Positions 43,774 to 54,254 of a stretch of 64,000 nt of DNA are shown here, piece after piece. Every line of letters starts with the position of its first letter. Position 1 is the first letter of the stretch. The stretch lies in NCBI RefSeq assembly GCF_003034915.1, contig NZ_PZJX01000050.1, positions 1 to 64,000 of the forward strand. Direction: 5' to 3'. Under the pieces are notes generated by a model, which did not search any database, had not been told where the DNA came from, and saw nothing but the letters and a program-made list of their open reading frames with translations. The position numbers were made by a program, and so were the translations under genes. The DNA is from Mesorhizobium helmanticense. GTDB lineage: Bacteria > Pseudomonadota > Alphaproteobacteria > Rhizobiales > Rhizobiaceae.

Positions 43774-43789
43774 GGCGCCTTTCGGCGCC
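43774..43789 (+). terminator. Weak hairpin after the SRAP gene
   Basis: GGCGCC, TTTC loop, GGCGCC, with no T tract. It is only a possible transcript end between convergent genes. Confidence 0.3.
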
Positions 43790-43825
43790 GTCATTGCCTG
43801 CGCGTGGCGTCGGTTGGACGTCGCA

Positions 43826-43981
43826 TCAGGCAGCGCGCGGCGACGTGATCTTCTGTGCCGGGTTTTTCTTCTTCGCGGTGTGGAGAAGGGCGGCGACGAT
43901 CGCGGCCGGTCCGATCGCCCGGTACTGGCTGGCCAGCGTCGGTTGCTTGGCGCGGTTGGTGTCTTGCTTGGTTCGAGGCAT
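43826..43981 (-). CDS. 51-residue basic hypothetical protein
   Basis: Small Lys/Arg/Ala-rich protein (MPRTKQDTNRAKQPTLASQY, then IGPAAIVAALLHTAKKKN). It has a good ribosome site (AGGGAAGAGAAG) before the ATG at 43981; the longer open frame upstream has none. A perfect palindrome TGGTCG-AATC-CGACCA lies 42 bp upstream. No domain recognised. The size, charge and short hydrophobic stretch fit several small-protein classes, so no function is proposed. Confidence 0.6.
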   Translation of the reverse strand: MPRTKQDTNRAKQPTLASQYRAIGPAAIVAALLHTAKKKNPAQKITSPRAA

Positions 43982-44373
43982 TGTCTTCTCTTCCCTGGTA
44001 ACGTCTTCGTGTCTGCGTTTGCTGGTCGAATCCGACCAAATCGTGACGTTTGGCGATCTAGCCGGCGAATGTTTCATGACTGTGCCGACATGTTTAATAA
44101 AATGTTTCAGTGCATCATTACCTGTGATCCACCGACGCTTTTGCTTGCTGTTGCGACTTGACGGCAACACCGGGTGAGGCGATAAAGCCGCCCATGAAAA
44201 CGTCTTTCGCCATTTGTGGCATTTGCATTATTGGCTAGCCTCGCGCTGGTCCGGACGTTTTCGCCTCATCTTTCCCTAGAGTGGACAAACGCCCCGGCCA
44301 GCAGGCTGGAGTCGGTTTGCGTGTGAGCGCAAGCCTGGTTCCATCCAGAAACTAACGGACCGGGAAGGCACGA
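43982..44373. other. Intergenic region upstream of cysS
   Basis: 392 bp between divergent genes. The palindrome TGGTCG-AATC-CGACCA (44023-44038) is the only clear element. The cysS start has GGGAAGG 7 bp upstream. No T-box or other aminoacyl-tRNA-synthetase leader was recognised. Confidence 0.45.
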
Positions 44374-45810
44374 ATGTCTGACGCATCGAAGGGCCTGCGC
44401 CTCTACAACACGCTGACGCGGACGAAGGAGGATTTTGTCCCGATCGATCCGCGCAATGTGCGCATGTATGTTTGCGGTCCGACGGTCTACGATTTTGCCC
44501 ATATCGGCAATGCGCGGCCGGTGATCGTCTTCGATGTGCTGTTCCGTCTGTTGCGCCAACTTTACGGCGAAAAGCACGTCACGTATGTGCGCAACATCAC
44601 GGATGTCGACGACAAGATCAACGACCGCGCCCTGCGCGATTTCGGCGCCGAGATCACTTCCGGAAAGCTGTCGTTGAACGAGGCGATCCGAAGGGTCACC
44701 GAAAAGACCGCCGATCAGTTCCACAAGGACGTGGCGATGCTCGGCTGCCTCGAGCCGACGGTCGAGCCGCGCGCCACCGAATTCGTCGCACCCAGGCCCG
44801 ACGGCAAGGCCGACATGATCTCCTTGATTCAACGCTTGATCGAACGCGGCCATGCCTATGTTGCGGCAGGCGAAGTTCTGTTCGACACCGCCTCGATGCC
44901 GGACTACGGGCAGTTGTCGAAGCGCAATCTCGATGAACAGCAGGCCGGCGCCCGGGTCGCCGTCGACGCGCACAAGAAGAACCCGCAGGATTTCGTGCTG
45001 TGGAAACTGTCATCGCCGGAGGAGCCGGGCTGGGACAGCCCGTGGGGCAGGGGCAGGCCGGGCTGGCACATCGAGTGCTCGGCGATGTCGGCCGCCTATC
45101 TCGGCGAGGTCTTCGACATCCATGGCGGCGGGCTCGATTTGATCTTCCCGCACCACGAGAACGAGATTGCCCAGTCGCGCTGCGCCCACGGCACCGAAAC
45201 GATGGCCAAGGTGTGGATGCACAACGGCTTCCTGCAGGTCGAGGGGCAGAAGATGTCCAAGAGCCTGGGCAATTTCTATTCGATCAACGAGCTCCTGGAG
45301 ACCGACATTTTTGGCGGCCGCAAATGGCCGGGCGAGGTGCTCAGGCTGGCGATGCTGATGACGCACTACCGCGAGCCGATCGACTTTTCCGTGCGGAAAC
45401 TGGAAGAGGCGGAAAACACCCTGCGCAAATGGAAACGCGCCGCGGATCTGGCGCCGGCGGCAGCACAACAATTGCCGGCGGCCGTGGTGGACGCCCTGTC
45501 GGACGATCTTGCCACCTATGCCGCCTTCCAGGTGCTGACGCAGCTTGCTGGTGAAGCGGCGGAGGGCAACGATGCCGCCACTTCGCTGAAGGCGTCGCTT
45601 CTGTTCCTCGGCTTCGATGTCGGCGCGGCCAAGGTCGATGAAGGCGAGATCGCCAAGGCCATCGCCAGGCGCCTGGAACTGATCGCCGCGAAAAACTGGA
45701 CCGAGGCCGACCGCATCCGCGACGAGCTTCTGGCGCAAGGTGTCCAGTTGAAGGACGGCAAGGATCCGATCACCGGCGGACGGATCACCACTTGGGAGGT
45801 AAAAAGATGA
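44374..45810 (+). CDS. cysS: Cysteine-tRNA ligase
   Basis: Class I aminoacyl-tRNA synthetase charging tRNA-Cys. It has 478 residues. Motifs: the zinc Cys in [19 protein letters not shown], which also carries the HIGH-type [15 protein letters not shown] and [15 protein letters not shown] for zinc and substrate; and the KMSKS loop [11 protein letters not shown]. The C-terminal anticodon-binding region is helical. The stop overlaps the next VOC gene. Confidence 0.97.
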   Translation: MSDASKGLRLYNTLTRTKEDFVPIDPRNVRMYVCGPTVYDFAHIGNARPVIVFDVLFRLLRQLYGEKHVTYVRNITDVDDKINDRALRDFGAEITSGKLSLNEAIRRVTEKTADQFHKDVAMLGCLEPTVEPRATEFVAPRPDGKADMISLIQRLIERGHAYVAAGEVLFDTASMPDYGQLSKRNLDEQQAGARVAVDAHKKNPQDFVLWKLSSPEEPGWDSPWGRGRPGWHIECSAMSAAYLGEVFDIHGGGLDLIFPHHENEIAQSRCAHGTETMAKVWMHNGFLQVEGQKMSKSLGNFYSINELLETDIFGGRKWPGEVLRLAMLMTHYREPIDFSVRKLEEAENTLRKWKRAADLAPAAAQQLPAAVVDALSDDLATYAAFQVLTQLAGEAAEGNDAATSLKASLLFLGFDVGAAKVDEGEIAKAIARRLELIAAKNWTEADRIRDELLAQGVQLKDGKDPITGGRITTWEVKR

Positions 45811-46193
45811 TCGACCATCTTGGCATCACTGTTTCCGATTTCGACGCGTCGAAGGCGTTCTACGACAAGGCATTGAGACCGCTCGGCGCGTCGCTGCTCT
45901 ACATGGTGCCCACGGAATATACCGGCGGCGCCAAGGTTGGCGGCTATGGCCGCGACCGGCCGGTCTTCTGGCTGAGTGCCGGCAAGGACAAGCCCCGGGA
46001 CCATCAGCATGTCGCCTTCACCGCGCGCAGCCGCGCCGAGGTCGACGCCTTCCACGCCGCGGCAATCGCCGCCGGCGGCAAGGACAATGGCGGGCCGGGC
46101 CTGCGCCCGCACTACCATGCGAACTATTACGGCGCCTTCGTCTTCGATCCAGACGGCAACAATGTCGAGGCGGTCTGCCATGCTCCGGAGTGA
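45807..46193 (+). CDS. VOC family protein (glyoxalase-like)
   Basis: 128 residues from the ATG at 45807 (GGGAGG upstream), overlapping the cysS stop by 4 bp. Conserved elements are [40 protein letters not shown] and [16 protein letters not shown]. Metal ligands are likely His (IDHLG), His (HQHVAF) and Glu (NVEAV). Substrate unknown. Confidence 0.9.
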   Translation: MIDHLGITVSDFDASKAFYDKALRPLGASLLYMVPTEYTGGAKVGGYGRDRPVFWLSAGKDKPRDHQHVAFTARSRAEVDAFHAAAIAAGGKDNGGPGLRPHYHANYYGAFVFDPDGNNVEAVCHAPE

Positions 46194-46199
46194 CCTGCA

Positions 46200-46687
46200 A
46201 TGAGCCTCGACAACCGGCCGGTCTATACCGGTGGCTGCCAGTGCGGCGCGGTGCGCTTCCGCGTCGAAGGCGCACTGGGTGATGCCTCCGTCTGCCATTG
46301 CCGCATGTGCCAGAAGGCGAGCGGCAATTTCTACCTGCCGCTGGTGTCCGTGCGTGGCGCCAAGCTCGACTGGACGCGTGGCGAACCGAAACGCTTTCGC
46401 TCTTCCAGCGCCGCGCTACGCGGCTTCTGCGCGGAGTGCGGCACGCCACTGACCTTCGAGGCGCCCGACGGTGTCGCGCTTGCCATCGCCGCCTTCGACG
46501 ATCCGGCCGGCATCGTGCCGACCATCCAGTGGGGCACCGAAGCAAAACTCGCCTATGTCGATCACATCCACGAATTGCCGGGCGAAGACACCATGGCTGA
46601 TATCTCGTCGGCGCCCTATCTCGCCGAACTCGTCTCCTACCAGCATCCCGACCACGACACTGAACAATGGCCGCCAGAGGAAAGATC

Positions 46688-46691
<4 letters not shown>
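46200..46691 (+). CDS. GFA family protein (CENP-V/formaldehyde-activating type), copy 1
   Basis: 163-residue zinc protein. Cys clusters: GGCQCGAVRFRVEGAL, CHCRMCQKASGNFY and FCAECGTPLTF. The family is named for glutathione-dependent formaldehyde-activating enzyme, but most members have no tested function. A related paralog follows with a 4-bp overlap, and proline iminopeptidase overlaps that one, so cysS-VOC-GFA-GFA-pip-cimA form a tight run. Confidence 0.9.
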
Positions 46692-48132
<1,441 letters not shown>

Positions 48133-48134
48133 CC

Positions 48135-49751
48135 ATGGCTCGCGAGCGTCTCTATCTCTTCGACACAACCCTTCGCGATGGCCAGCAGACGCCTGGCATC
48201 GACTTTTCGGTCGAGGACAAGATCGCCATCGCCAAGCTGCTCGATGCGTTCGGCATCGACTATGTCGAGGGCGGCTATCCCGGCGCCAACCCGACCGACA
48301 CCGCCTTCTTTCAGAAGAAGCGCACGGCCAGCGCCAAATTCGTCGCCTTCGGCATGACCAAGCGGGCAGGGGTGTCGGCCTCCAACGATCCCGGCCTCGC
48401 CGCACTCATCCAGTCGCAGTCGGACGCCATCTGCTTCGTCGCCAAGAGCTGGGACTATCATGTCCGTGTCGCGCTCGGCTGCACCAACGAGGAAAACCTT
48501 GACTCCATCAAGGCTTCGGTCGAAGCGGCGGTTGCCGCCGGCAAGGAAGCCATGGTCGACTGCGAGCATTTCTTCGACGGCTTCAAGGCCAATGCCTCCT
48601 ACGCGCTGGCCTGCGCAAAGACCGCCTTCGAGGCCGGCGCGCGCTGGGTGGTGCTATGCGACACCAATGGCGGCACGCAGCCCTCGGAAGTCCGCGCCAT
48701 CATCAAGAACGTCATCGCGGCGGGCATTCCGGGTGATCATCTCGGCATCCATGCCCATGACGACACCGGCCAGGCGGTGGCGAATTCGCTTGCTGCCGTC
48801 GAAGCGGGCGTCCGCCAGATCCAGGGTACGCTGAACGGCATCGGCGAGCGCTGCGGTAATGCCAATTTGATCTCGATCGTGCCGACGCTGGCGTTGAAGC
48901 CGGCTTTCGCCGACCGCTTCGAAACCGGCATTTCGGCCGAGGCGCTGACCGGCATATCGCGCCTGTCGCGCGCATTCGACGAATTGCTGAACCGCGCGCC
49001 GGAAGCACAGGCGCCTTATGTCGGCGCCTCTGCCTTCGCCACCAAGGCCGGCATCCATGCCTCGGCGCTGGCCAAGGAGCCGGCGACCTATGAGCATGTG
49101 CCCCCGGAAACTGTCGGCAACCGGCGCCGCGTCATGGTCTCGGACCAGGGCGGCAAGGCCAATTTCCTCGCCGAGCTGAAGCGGCGTGGCATCGACGTGC
49201 CGAAGGACGACCACCGGCTCGATGCGCTGATATCAGTGGTCAAGGAACGCGAGGCCGAGGGCTACGCCTATGAAGGCGCCGACGCGTCTTTCGAGCTTTT
49301 GGCGCGCAAGATGCTGCATGGCCTACCGGAGTTCTTTAGCGTCACCTCATTCCGCTGCATGGTCGAGCGCCGCTTCGACGCCAATGGCAATCTGAAGACG
49401 GTCTCCGAGGCGATCGTCAAGGTGCTGGTCGAGGGCGAGGAGAAGATGTCGGTGGCCGAAGGGCACGGCCCCGTCAACGCGCTCGACATCGCGCTGCGCA
49501 AGGATCTCGGCAAATACCAGAACGAGATCGCCGACCTCGAACTCGCCGACTTCAAGGTGCGTATCCTGAATGGCGGCACCGAGGCGATCACCCGCGTGCT
49601 GGTCGAATCGCACGACTCGACGGGTGCCCGCTGGTGGACGGTCGGCGTCTCCGAAAACATCATAGACGCATCCTTCCAGGCTTTGATGGATTCGATCGTC
49701 TACAAGCTGATGAAGAACCGCGAGATGGCCGGGCTGGTGGCGGCGGAGTAG
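48135..49751 (+). CDS. cimA: (R)-citramalate synthase
   Basis: Condenses acetyl-CoA and pyruvate to citramalate, feeding 2-oxobutyrate for isoleucine. It has 538 residues from the ATG at 48135 (GGGGAAA upstream); an ATG 6 bp earlier overlaps the pip stop and is also possible. HMGL-like TIM barrel: LFDTTLRDGQQTPG, VEGGYPGANPTD, HAHDDTGQAVANS with metal-binding His residues. The C-terminal LeuA-type dimerisation domain (about 380-530) starts near FSVTSFRCMVERRF. The length and the GYPGANPTD motif favour CimA over 2-isopropylmalate synthase. Confidence 0.92.
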   Translation: MARERLYLFDTTLRDGQQTPGIDFSVEDKIAIAKLLDAFGIDYVEGGYPGANPTDTAFFQKKRTASAKFVAFGMTKRAGVSASNDPGLAALIQSQSDAICFVAKSWDYHVRVALGCTNEENLDSIKASVEAAVAAGKEAMVDCEHFFDGFKANASYALACAKTAFEAGARWVVLCDTNGGTQPSEVRAIIKNVIAAGIPGDHLGIHAHDDTGQAVANSLAAVEAGVRQIQGTLNGIGERCGNANLISIVPTLALKPAFADRFETGISAEALTGISRLSRAFDELLNRAPEAQAPYVGASAFATKAGIHASALAKEPATYEHVPPETVGNRRRVMVSDQGGKANFLAELKRRGIDVPKDDHRLDALISVVKEREAEGYAYEGADASFELLARKMLHGLPEFFSVTSFRCMVERRFDANGNLKTVSEAIVKVLVEGEEKMSVAEGHGPVNALDIALRKDLGKYQNEIADLELADFKVRILNGGTEAITRVLVESHDSTGARWWTVGVSENIIDASFQALMDSIVYKLMKNREMAGLVAAE

Positions 49752-49834
49752 TCTTGAACCATCAGCGAAAGTCCATTGATCCATCAGCAATTTGCGATGG
49801 TCTTGGCAAGACGGCTGGCGCATAGCGTTGGGCC

Positions 49835-50743
49835 ATGGCCACGCAAGGACTTCAACTGGACGCAGCCTCCAACGCCCGTCGCGGCTTCCTCCTGGCGCTG
49901 GGCGCCTATCTCCTGTGGGGGCTGCTGCCCTTCTATATGAAGGCGGTCGCGCATCTGCCGCTGGCCGAAGTCATCGCGCACCGCATCGTCTGGTCGGTGC
50001 CGATCGCCGCCGCCGTTCTGGTCTGGGCCGGCCGCACCGCGGACTTCAAGGCCGCAATCCGCTCGCCGCGCACCATCGCAATGGCCGCGCTGACGGCGGC
50101 GCTGATCTCGGTCAACTGGGGCATCTATGTCTGGGCGATCGCCGTCGACCGCACCGTGGAGACCGCGCTGGGCTACTATATCAACCCGCTGGTCAGCGTC
50201 GTCGTCGGCGCGCTGCTGCTCAGCGAACAGCTTGGCCGGCTTCAGGTTGCCGCTGTGGTGCTGGCGGCCGTCGCGGTCGCGGTGCTGACCGTCGATGCCG
50301 GCAAGCTGCCCTGGGTGTCGCTGGCGCTGGCGTTTTCTTTCGCTGCCTACGGCTTCTTCCGCAAAACGCTGCCGATCGGCCCAAGTCAGGGTTTTCTACT
50401 CGAAGTGCTGCTCTTGTCGGTGCCGGCGCTTGCCTACATCGTCTTCCTGATCGCCAACGGACAGGACCATTTTGTAGCGGGCGATGCGGCCGACACAGCG
50501 CTGCTCATCGGCTGCGGCCCGGTCACCGCGGTGCCGCTGCTGTTGTTCGCGTTCGGCGCCAGGCTGCTGCGCCTCTCTACCATCGGCATCATGCAATATA
50601 TCGCGCCGACCATTGTGTTTCTGATCGCCGTGCTGATTTTCGGCGAACCCTTCGGCAGCACCCAGGCCATTGCCTTCGGCCTCATCTGGACGGCGCTGGC
50701 GATCTACTCCTGGTCGATGTTCACCTCGGCGAGAAAGGCTTGA
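49835..50743 (+). CDS. rarD: EamA family transporter RarD
   Basis: Inner-membrane transporter of 302 residues with about 10 helices. The RarD signature is ARRGFLLALGAYLLWGLLPF with VAHLPLAEVIAHRIVWSVP and LISVNWGIYVWAI. RarD proteins are annotated as chloramphenicol-sensitivity permeases, but the natural substrate is unclear. It converges on the ZntB-type gene with 10 bp between the stop codons. Confidence 0.93.
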   Translation: MATQGLQLDAASNARRGFLLALGAYLLWGLLPFYMKAVAHLPLAEVIAHRIVWSVPIAAAVLVWAGRTADFKAAIRSPRTIAMAALTAALISVNWGIYVWAIAVDRTVETALGYYINPLVSVVVGALLLSEQLGRLQVAAVVLAAVAVAVLTVDAGKLPWVSLALAFSFAAYGFFRKTLPIGPSQGFLLEVLLLSVPALAYIVFLIANGQDHFVAGDAADTALLIGCGPVTAVPLLLFAFGARLLRLSTIGIMQYIAPTIVFLIAVLIFGEPFGSTQAIAFGLIWTALAIYSWSMFTSARKA

Positions 50744-50753
50744 ACGCGACGCT

Positions 50754-51755
50754 TTAAACGTTGCGGCCCAACCGCGTGACGACGAAGAAAACGATAGCCG
50801 CCACCGCGAAGGAAAACAGGGTGACGATCCAGAAGCCGGAAGGCGTTTCCAGGAACGGCAGGCCGCCGACATTCATGCCGAACAGACCGGAGATGATGGT
50901 CATCGGCAGCAGCACCGCCGTCATCACCGAGAGCACGTAAAGCAAGCGGTTCGACTCCGTCGTCAGCTTGGCCATCAATTCGTCCTGCAACAGCCGGGCG
51001 CGCGCCTGCAATTGTTCGCCGTCGTGGTAGAGCGTATGCGCCCGGTGCGACAGCCGCGCCGCCATGTCGTTGATTGTGTCCGGCAGGTCGTTGCGATGCG
51101 AATGGTCGAGATGGCGAAACAGATTGCTCAGCGTCGCCATCTGCCGGTGGATCACCACCAGATGCCGGCGAGCGTCTACAAGCGCCTGCCGCTCATTGTG
51201 CCATGCGTCGCAGACGATACGATCCTCGATGCCATCGAGCGTGTCGCCGAGGCGGGTGAGTTCCGCCACCATGCCGTCGAACGACTGGCCAACGACGGCC
51301 TCGATCAGCTCGGCCGGCGAGCGGAACTTGCGCGATCCGTTCTCGATGGCCTTGCGGATATTGTCGACCGACTGCAGCGGTTGCTTGCGGGCGCCGACCA
51401 GCATTGTGTCGTTGAGGGCGAAGCGGAAATGGCCAAGTCCGCGCGCTTCCGCCGAATAGTCGTGGCGCAGGTCCGGCAGGTCGCCATAGAGCCAATCATC
51501 CTCGAGGTCGATGTGGCAGCCATGGCTGGTGGACAGGAAGGCTTCGCGCACCGGCGGCGGCAAAGCCTGATCGGCGGCGATCTCGTGGCGGGCGCGCATG
51601 TCGGAGAGCTGGTAGCTGCGCCAGGTCCAGTACGCTTGCGCGGCGTCCTTGGTGCGCACGCCTTCGGCGGTGAAGTGATAGATGAAGAACAGCCCGTGCT
51701 CGTCGGGCAGGTAAGGGGACAGGTCGGTGCCTTCCGCATTGAGAGCGATGTTCAT
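50754..51755 (-). CDS. zntB: CorA-family transporter, ZntB type
   Basis: 333-residue inner-membrane divalent-cation transporter. A large cytoplasmic N-terminal domain (about 1-265) is followed by two C-terminal helices with the CorA-family motif GMNVGG in SGLFGMNVGGLPF. ZntB in enterics transports zinc. The cation cannot be decided from the sequence; the GMNVGG variant, rather than a Mg-specific context, favours ZntB. Confidence 0.9.
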   Translation of the reverse strand: MNIALNAEGTDLSPYLPDEHGLFFIYHFTAEGVRTKDAAQAYWTWRSYQLSDMRARHEIAADQALPPPVREAFLSTSHGCHIDLEDDWLYGDLPDLRHDYSAEARGLGHFRFALNDTMLVGARKQPLQSVDNIRKAIENGSRKFRSPAELIEAVVGQSFDGMVAELTRLGDTLDGIEDRIVCDAWHNERQALVDARRHLVVIHRQMATLSNLFRHLDHSHRNDLPDTINDMAARLSHRAHTLYHDGEQLQARARLLQDELMAKLTTESNRLLYVLSVMTAVLLPMTIISGLFGMNVGGLPFLETPSGFWIVTLFSFAVAAIVFFVVTRLGRNV

Positions 51756-51869
51756 CGTCGCTTCGCCAGTTTCTTGAACGCGGCATCGCGCGAGTGGCTG
51801 CCGGCCCTGAATCCTAGCATGGCCGCTGCAGGTTTTGTGTGACGGTTTCTTGACAGCCGGTCACAGCAG

Positions 51870-51944
51870 TGGGGCAGTAGGGCAGTAGGAGGAGGCTTTC
51901 TTTGCAATTCACGTACTGCCTTACTGCCCTACTCCCTTACTCCC
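51870..51944. repeat. 8-bp tandem repeats forming a large inverted structure
   Basis: On the minus strand four consecutive units of the form RGGSAGTA (GGGGAGTA, AGGGAGTA, GGGCAGTA, AGGCAGTA) lie just after the stop of the LOG gene. The plus-strand arm GGGGCAGTAGGGCAGTAGG at about 51871-51889 is complementary to part of them. The two arms can pair as a stem of about 17 bp with mismatches around a 30-nt loop. Confidence 0.7.
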
Positions 51945-52556
51945 CTACATCTTGTCGATCACCGACTGCACGCCCTCGGTTGGCGCATCGACCGAGGACC
52001 CCGCCACCATGATGGCTGCGACAATGGCTTCAGGGTCGTCGACCACCAGCGGCTTGACCCGCTGGGCGGTGTGGATGAAGCCTTCGGCCGACATGTGATC
52101 GAGCAGCGAAAGCATCGGATCCCAAAACCCCTTTATGTTGGCGAAGACGATCGGCTTGCGGTGGTGGCCCAGTTGGCCCCAGGTCATGATCTCGACGATC
52201 TCCTCGACCGTGCCGATGCCGCCCGGCAGCGCCACAAAGGCGTCGGATTTCTCGAACATCCTGTGCTTGCGCTCGTGCATGTTGTCGGTGATCACCAGTT
52301 CATCGAGCTTGTCGAGGGCGCTCTCGGTTGCTTCCCTGTTGATCAGGAAGCGCGGAATGATGCCAGTCACCTTGCCACCGGCCTTGAGCGCGCCATCGGC
52401 GACGGCGCCCATGATGCCTTTGGTGCCGCCGCCATAGATCAGACGCAGGCCGGACCTGGCAATCGAGCGGCCAAGCAAGTGCCCGGCCTTGGCGTAGGTT
52501 TCATCGCGGCCCGGAGACGAACCGCAATAGACGCAGACGGATCGAATCGTGTTCAT
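51945..52556 (-). CDS. LOG family protein (TIGR00730 Rossmann fold)
   Basis: 203 residues. The LOG motif is PGGIGTVEEIVEIMTWGQLG, and the nucleotide-binding region is VCVYCGSSPGRDETY and LIYGGGTKGIMGAVADGAL. Relatives hydrolyse cytokinin or adenosine 5'-monophosphates at the N-glycosidic bond (phosphoribohydrolase). Plant-cytokinin activation is possible in a rhizobium, but most bacterial LOG proteins act on plain nucleotides. Confidence 0.91.
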   Translation of the reverse strand: MNTIRSVCVYCGSSPGRDETYAKAGHLLGRSIARSGLRLIYGGGTKGIMGAVADGALKAGGKVTGIIPRFLINREATESALDKLDELVITDNMHERKHRMFEKSDAFVALPGGIGTVEEIVEIMTWGQLGHHRKPIVFANIKGFWDPMLSLLDHMSAEGFIHTAQRVKPLVVDDPEAIVAAIMVAGSSVDAPTEGVQSVIDKM

Positions 52557-52605
52557 ACCGATGATTGGTGATAGGGACGGCAGGTGTGGTCAAGCCCGGG
52601 GCGAA

Positions 52606-52637
52606 CCTTTTTCTTGCGGGGCCCTTTTTCTTGTAGG
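52606..52637 (+). repeat. Short tandem repeat in the promoter region of the LysM gene
   Basis: CCTTTTTCTTGCGGG (52606-52620) and CCTTTTTCTTGTAGG (52623-52637), period 17. The second copy provides TTGTAG, which with TAGACC 17 bp downstream could be a sigma-70-type promoter for the LysM gene. Confidence 0.45.
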
Positions 52638-52688
52638 GTTTGCTAAAACAGGCTAGACCGGCGTTAGGTGGCTAAGGGGCAGGGAACT

Positions 52689-54185
52689 ATGGCAATTAAC
52701 CCATTAAAGGCGCTTTTATTCGCGGCAGGTGGCTCGGTAGCCGCGGCGGGAACCGCCTATGTGTCGGGCGCGCTCGACCCGTATCTCAATCGTGCGCCGC
52801 CGGCCGAAGTGGCGACGCTGACGCCCCCAACGGCCACCGACGCGAAGACACCGGCCGCACCCGCGCCGGACAGCAACGCAATGGCGCCCGCTGCGCCGGC
52901 TTCGGATGCGGCTGCTCCGGCTGCTCCAGCAGCACCTGCTGCACCCGCCGCGACCGGCCCGATCGCGCCGACCTTCGACATCGTTCGGGTCGAAAGCAAC
53001 GGCTCGATCGTCATCGCCGGCAATGCGGTGCCCAACGCCAAGGTCGAGGTCCTCAATGGTTCGACAGTTCTCGGCTCGACGGTCGCAGGTTCGGATGGCG
53101 CCTTTGCCATCGTTCTCGACAATCCGCTGAAGCCTGGCGACTATACGATCACGTTGCGCTCGACTGGCACTGTGGTGATCAACTCGGCACAGACCGCTGT
53201 TGTCTCGATTCCCCAGAATCCGGCGGGCCAGGTGCTGGCCATGGTCGAGGAACCGGGCAAGCCATCCGAGCTGCTCACGGTTCCCGCGCCCGAGACAAAG
53301 CCGCAAACACCGCCCGCCGGCGAGCAGGCGGCCGCTCCGGCGATGGAAGCGCCCGCCGCGACGCAACCGGCGCCCGACGCGCCTGCTGTAGTGGAAGCCG
53401 CACCCGCGCCGGCTCCGGCAACACCTCCAGCACCTGCCACGCCGGGGGCGGAACCCAAGATCGTCGTCGAGGCAGTCGAGATCGACGGCAAGAAGATTTT
53501 CGTCGCCGGCATCGGCGATCCAGGCCGCAAGGTTCGCGCCTATGCCAACGACATTCTGCTTGGCGACGCGAAAACCTCGCCGGATGGCCATTTCCTGGTC
53601 GAGGCGACGCGCGACATTCCGGTCGGCACCTACACCATCCATGTCGATGCGCTCGATGCCGACGGGGTCAAGGTGGTGGCCCGCGCCGCCGTGCCGTTCG
53701 AGCGCGAGCCGGGTGAGGCGGTTGCCGCCGTGGCGCCCGCCGAGGCCAAGCCAACCGAGGTCAAACCAGCCCAGCCGGCGGTCGCCGGCGCCGAGGCACC
53801 GGCGGCATCCGCAACAGAGCCTTCCACGCCGCCCGCCGTTGCTGCCACCAATCCGGCTGCACCTGCGCCCGAGGCGCCTGCCGACATTGCCACGGCGACG
53901 CCACCAACTGAAGTTCCCGAGACGGTGGCGCCCAAGCTCGAGCATGCCGACAGCGCCGTCATCATCCGCCGCCACGATACGCTGTGGCGGATTTCGCGGC
54001 GGGTCTACGGCCAGGGCATGCGCTATTCGACCATCTACCTCGCCAACCAGGATCAGATCGCCGATCCCGACCGCATCTGGCCGGGGCAGGTGTTCAAGGT
54101 TCCGGAAAAGTCGAAGGAAGGCGAACCCGCCAACCTCAAGGCAATGGGCGACCAGATGACGACGGCTCCGGCGAAGACAGAGTAG
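52689..54185 (+). CDS. LysM-domain envelope protein with Ala/Pro-rich linkers
   Basis: 498 residues from the ATG at 52689 (AGGGAACT upstream). The N-terminal hydrophobic segment ALLFAAGGSVAAAGTAYVSG probably anchors or exports it. Two Ig/Big-like repeats follow: one near 100-165 (VPNAKVEVLNGSTVLGSTVA, DGAFAIVLDNPLKPGDYTI) and one near 255-340 (GDPGRKVRAYANDILLGDAK, DGHFLVEATRDIPVGTYTI), separated by Ala/Pro/Glu-rich linkers. A C-terminal LysM (about 425-480; IIRRHDTLWRISRRVYGQGM, IWPGQVFKVP) binds peptidoglycan by family. Confidence 0.9.
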   Translation: MAINPLKALLFAAGGSVAAAGTAYVSGALDPYLNRAPPAEVATLTPPTATDAKTPAAPAPDSNAMAPAAPASDAAAPAAPAAPAAPAATGPIAPTFDIVRVESNGSIVIAGNAVPNAKVEVLNGSTVLGSTVAGSDGAFAIVLDNPLKPGDYTITLRSTGTVVINSAQTAVVSIPQNPAGQVLAMVEEPGKPSELLTVPAPETKPQTPPAGEQAAAPAMEAPAATQPAPDAPAVVEAAPAPAPATPPAPATPGAEPKIVVEAVEIDGKKIFVAGIGDPGRKVRAYANDILLGDAKTSPDGHFLVEATRDIPVGTYTIHVDALDADGVKVVARAAVPFEREPGEAVAAVAPAEAKPTEVKPAQPAVAGAEAPAASATEPSTPPAVAATNPAAPAPEAPADIATATPPTEVPETVAPKLEHADSAVIIRRHDTLWRISRRVYGQGMRYSTIYLANQDQIADPDRIWPGQVFKVPEKSKEGEPANLKAMGDQMTTAPAKTE

Positions 54186-54211
54186 AAATCTTTTTTCTCC
54201 TTTCCAAGGTC

Positions 54212-54240
54212 TTGAAGAAACTTCATTCATCGTCTATCGC
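54212..54240 (+). promoter_or_regulatory. Sigma-70-type promoter of the arsR-type gene
   Basis: TTGAAG (54212-54217) and TATCGC (54235-54240) with 17-bp spacing. The predicted transcription start falls at about 54247-54250, essentially at the ATG, so the mRNA may be leaderless. Confidence 0.5.
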
Positions 54241-54254
54241 CGATAGACGATGAA
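54226..54254. promoter_or_regulatory. Perfect 29-bp operator palindrome overlapping the arsR start
   Basis: Arms TTCATCGTCTATCG and CGATAGACGATGAA around one central C, with no mismatch. It covers the -10 box and runs through the ATG (54250-54252). It is most simply the binding site of the ArsR-family repressor encoded here, giving autoregulation of the regulator/exporter operon. Confidence 0.8.

Noticed and set aside
44170-44373. T-box or other riboswitch before cysS
   Set aside because: No specifier-loop or antiterminator structure was recognised, and T-boxes are rare outside Firmicutes and Actinobacteria.
52716-54230. 504-codon open frame antisense to the LysM gene
   Set aside because: Arg/Gly-rich shadow of Ala/Pro codons; no domain or ribosome site.
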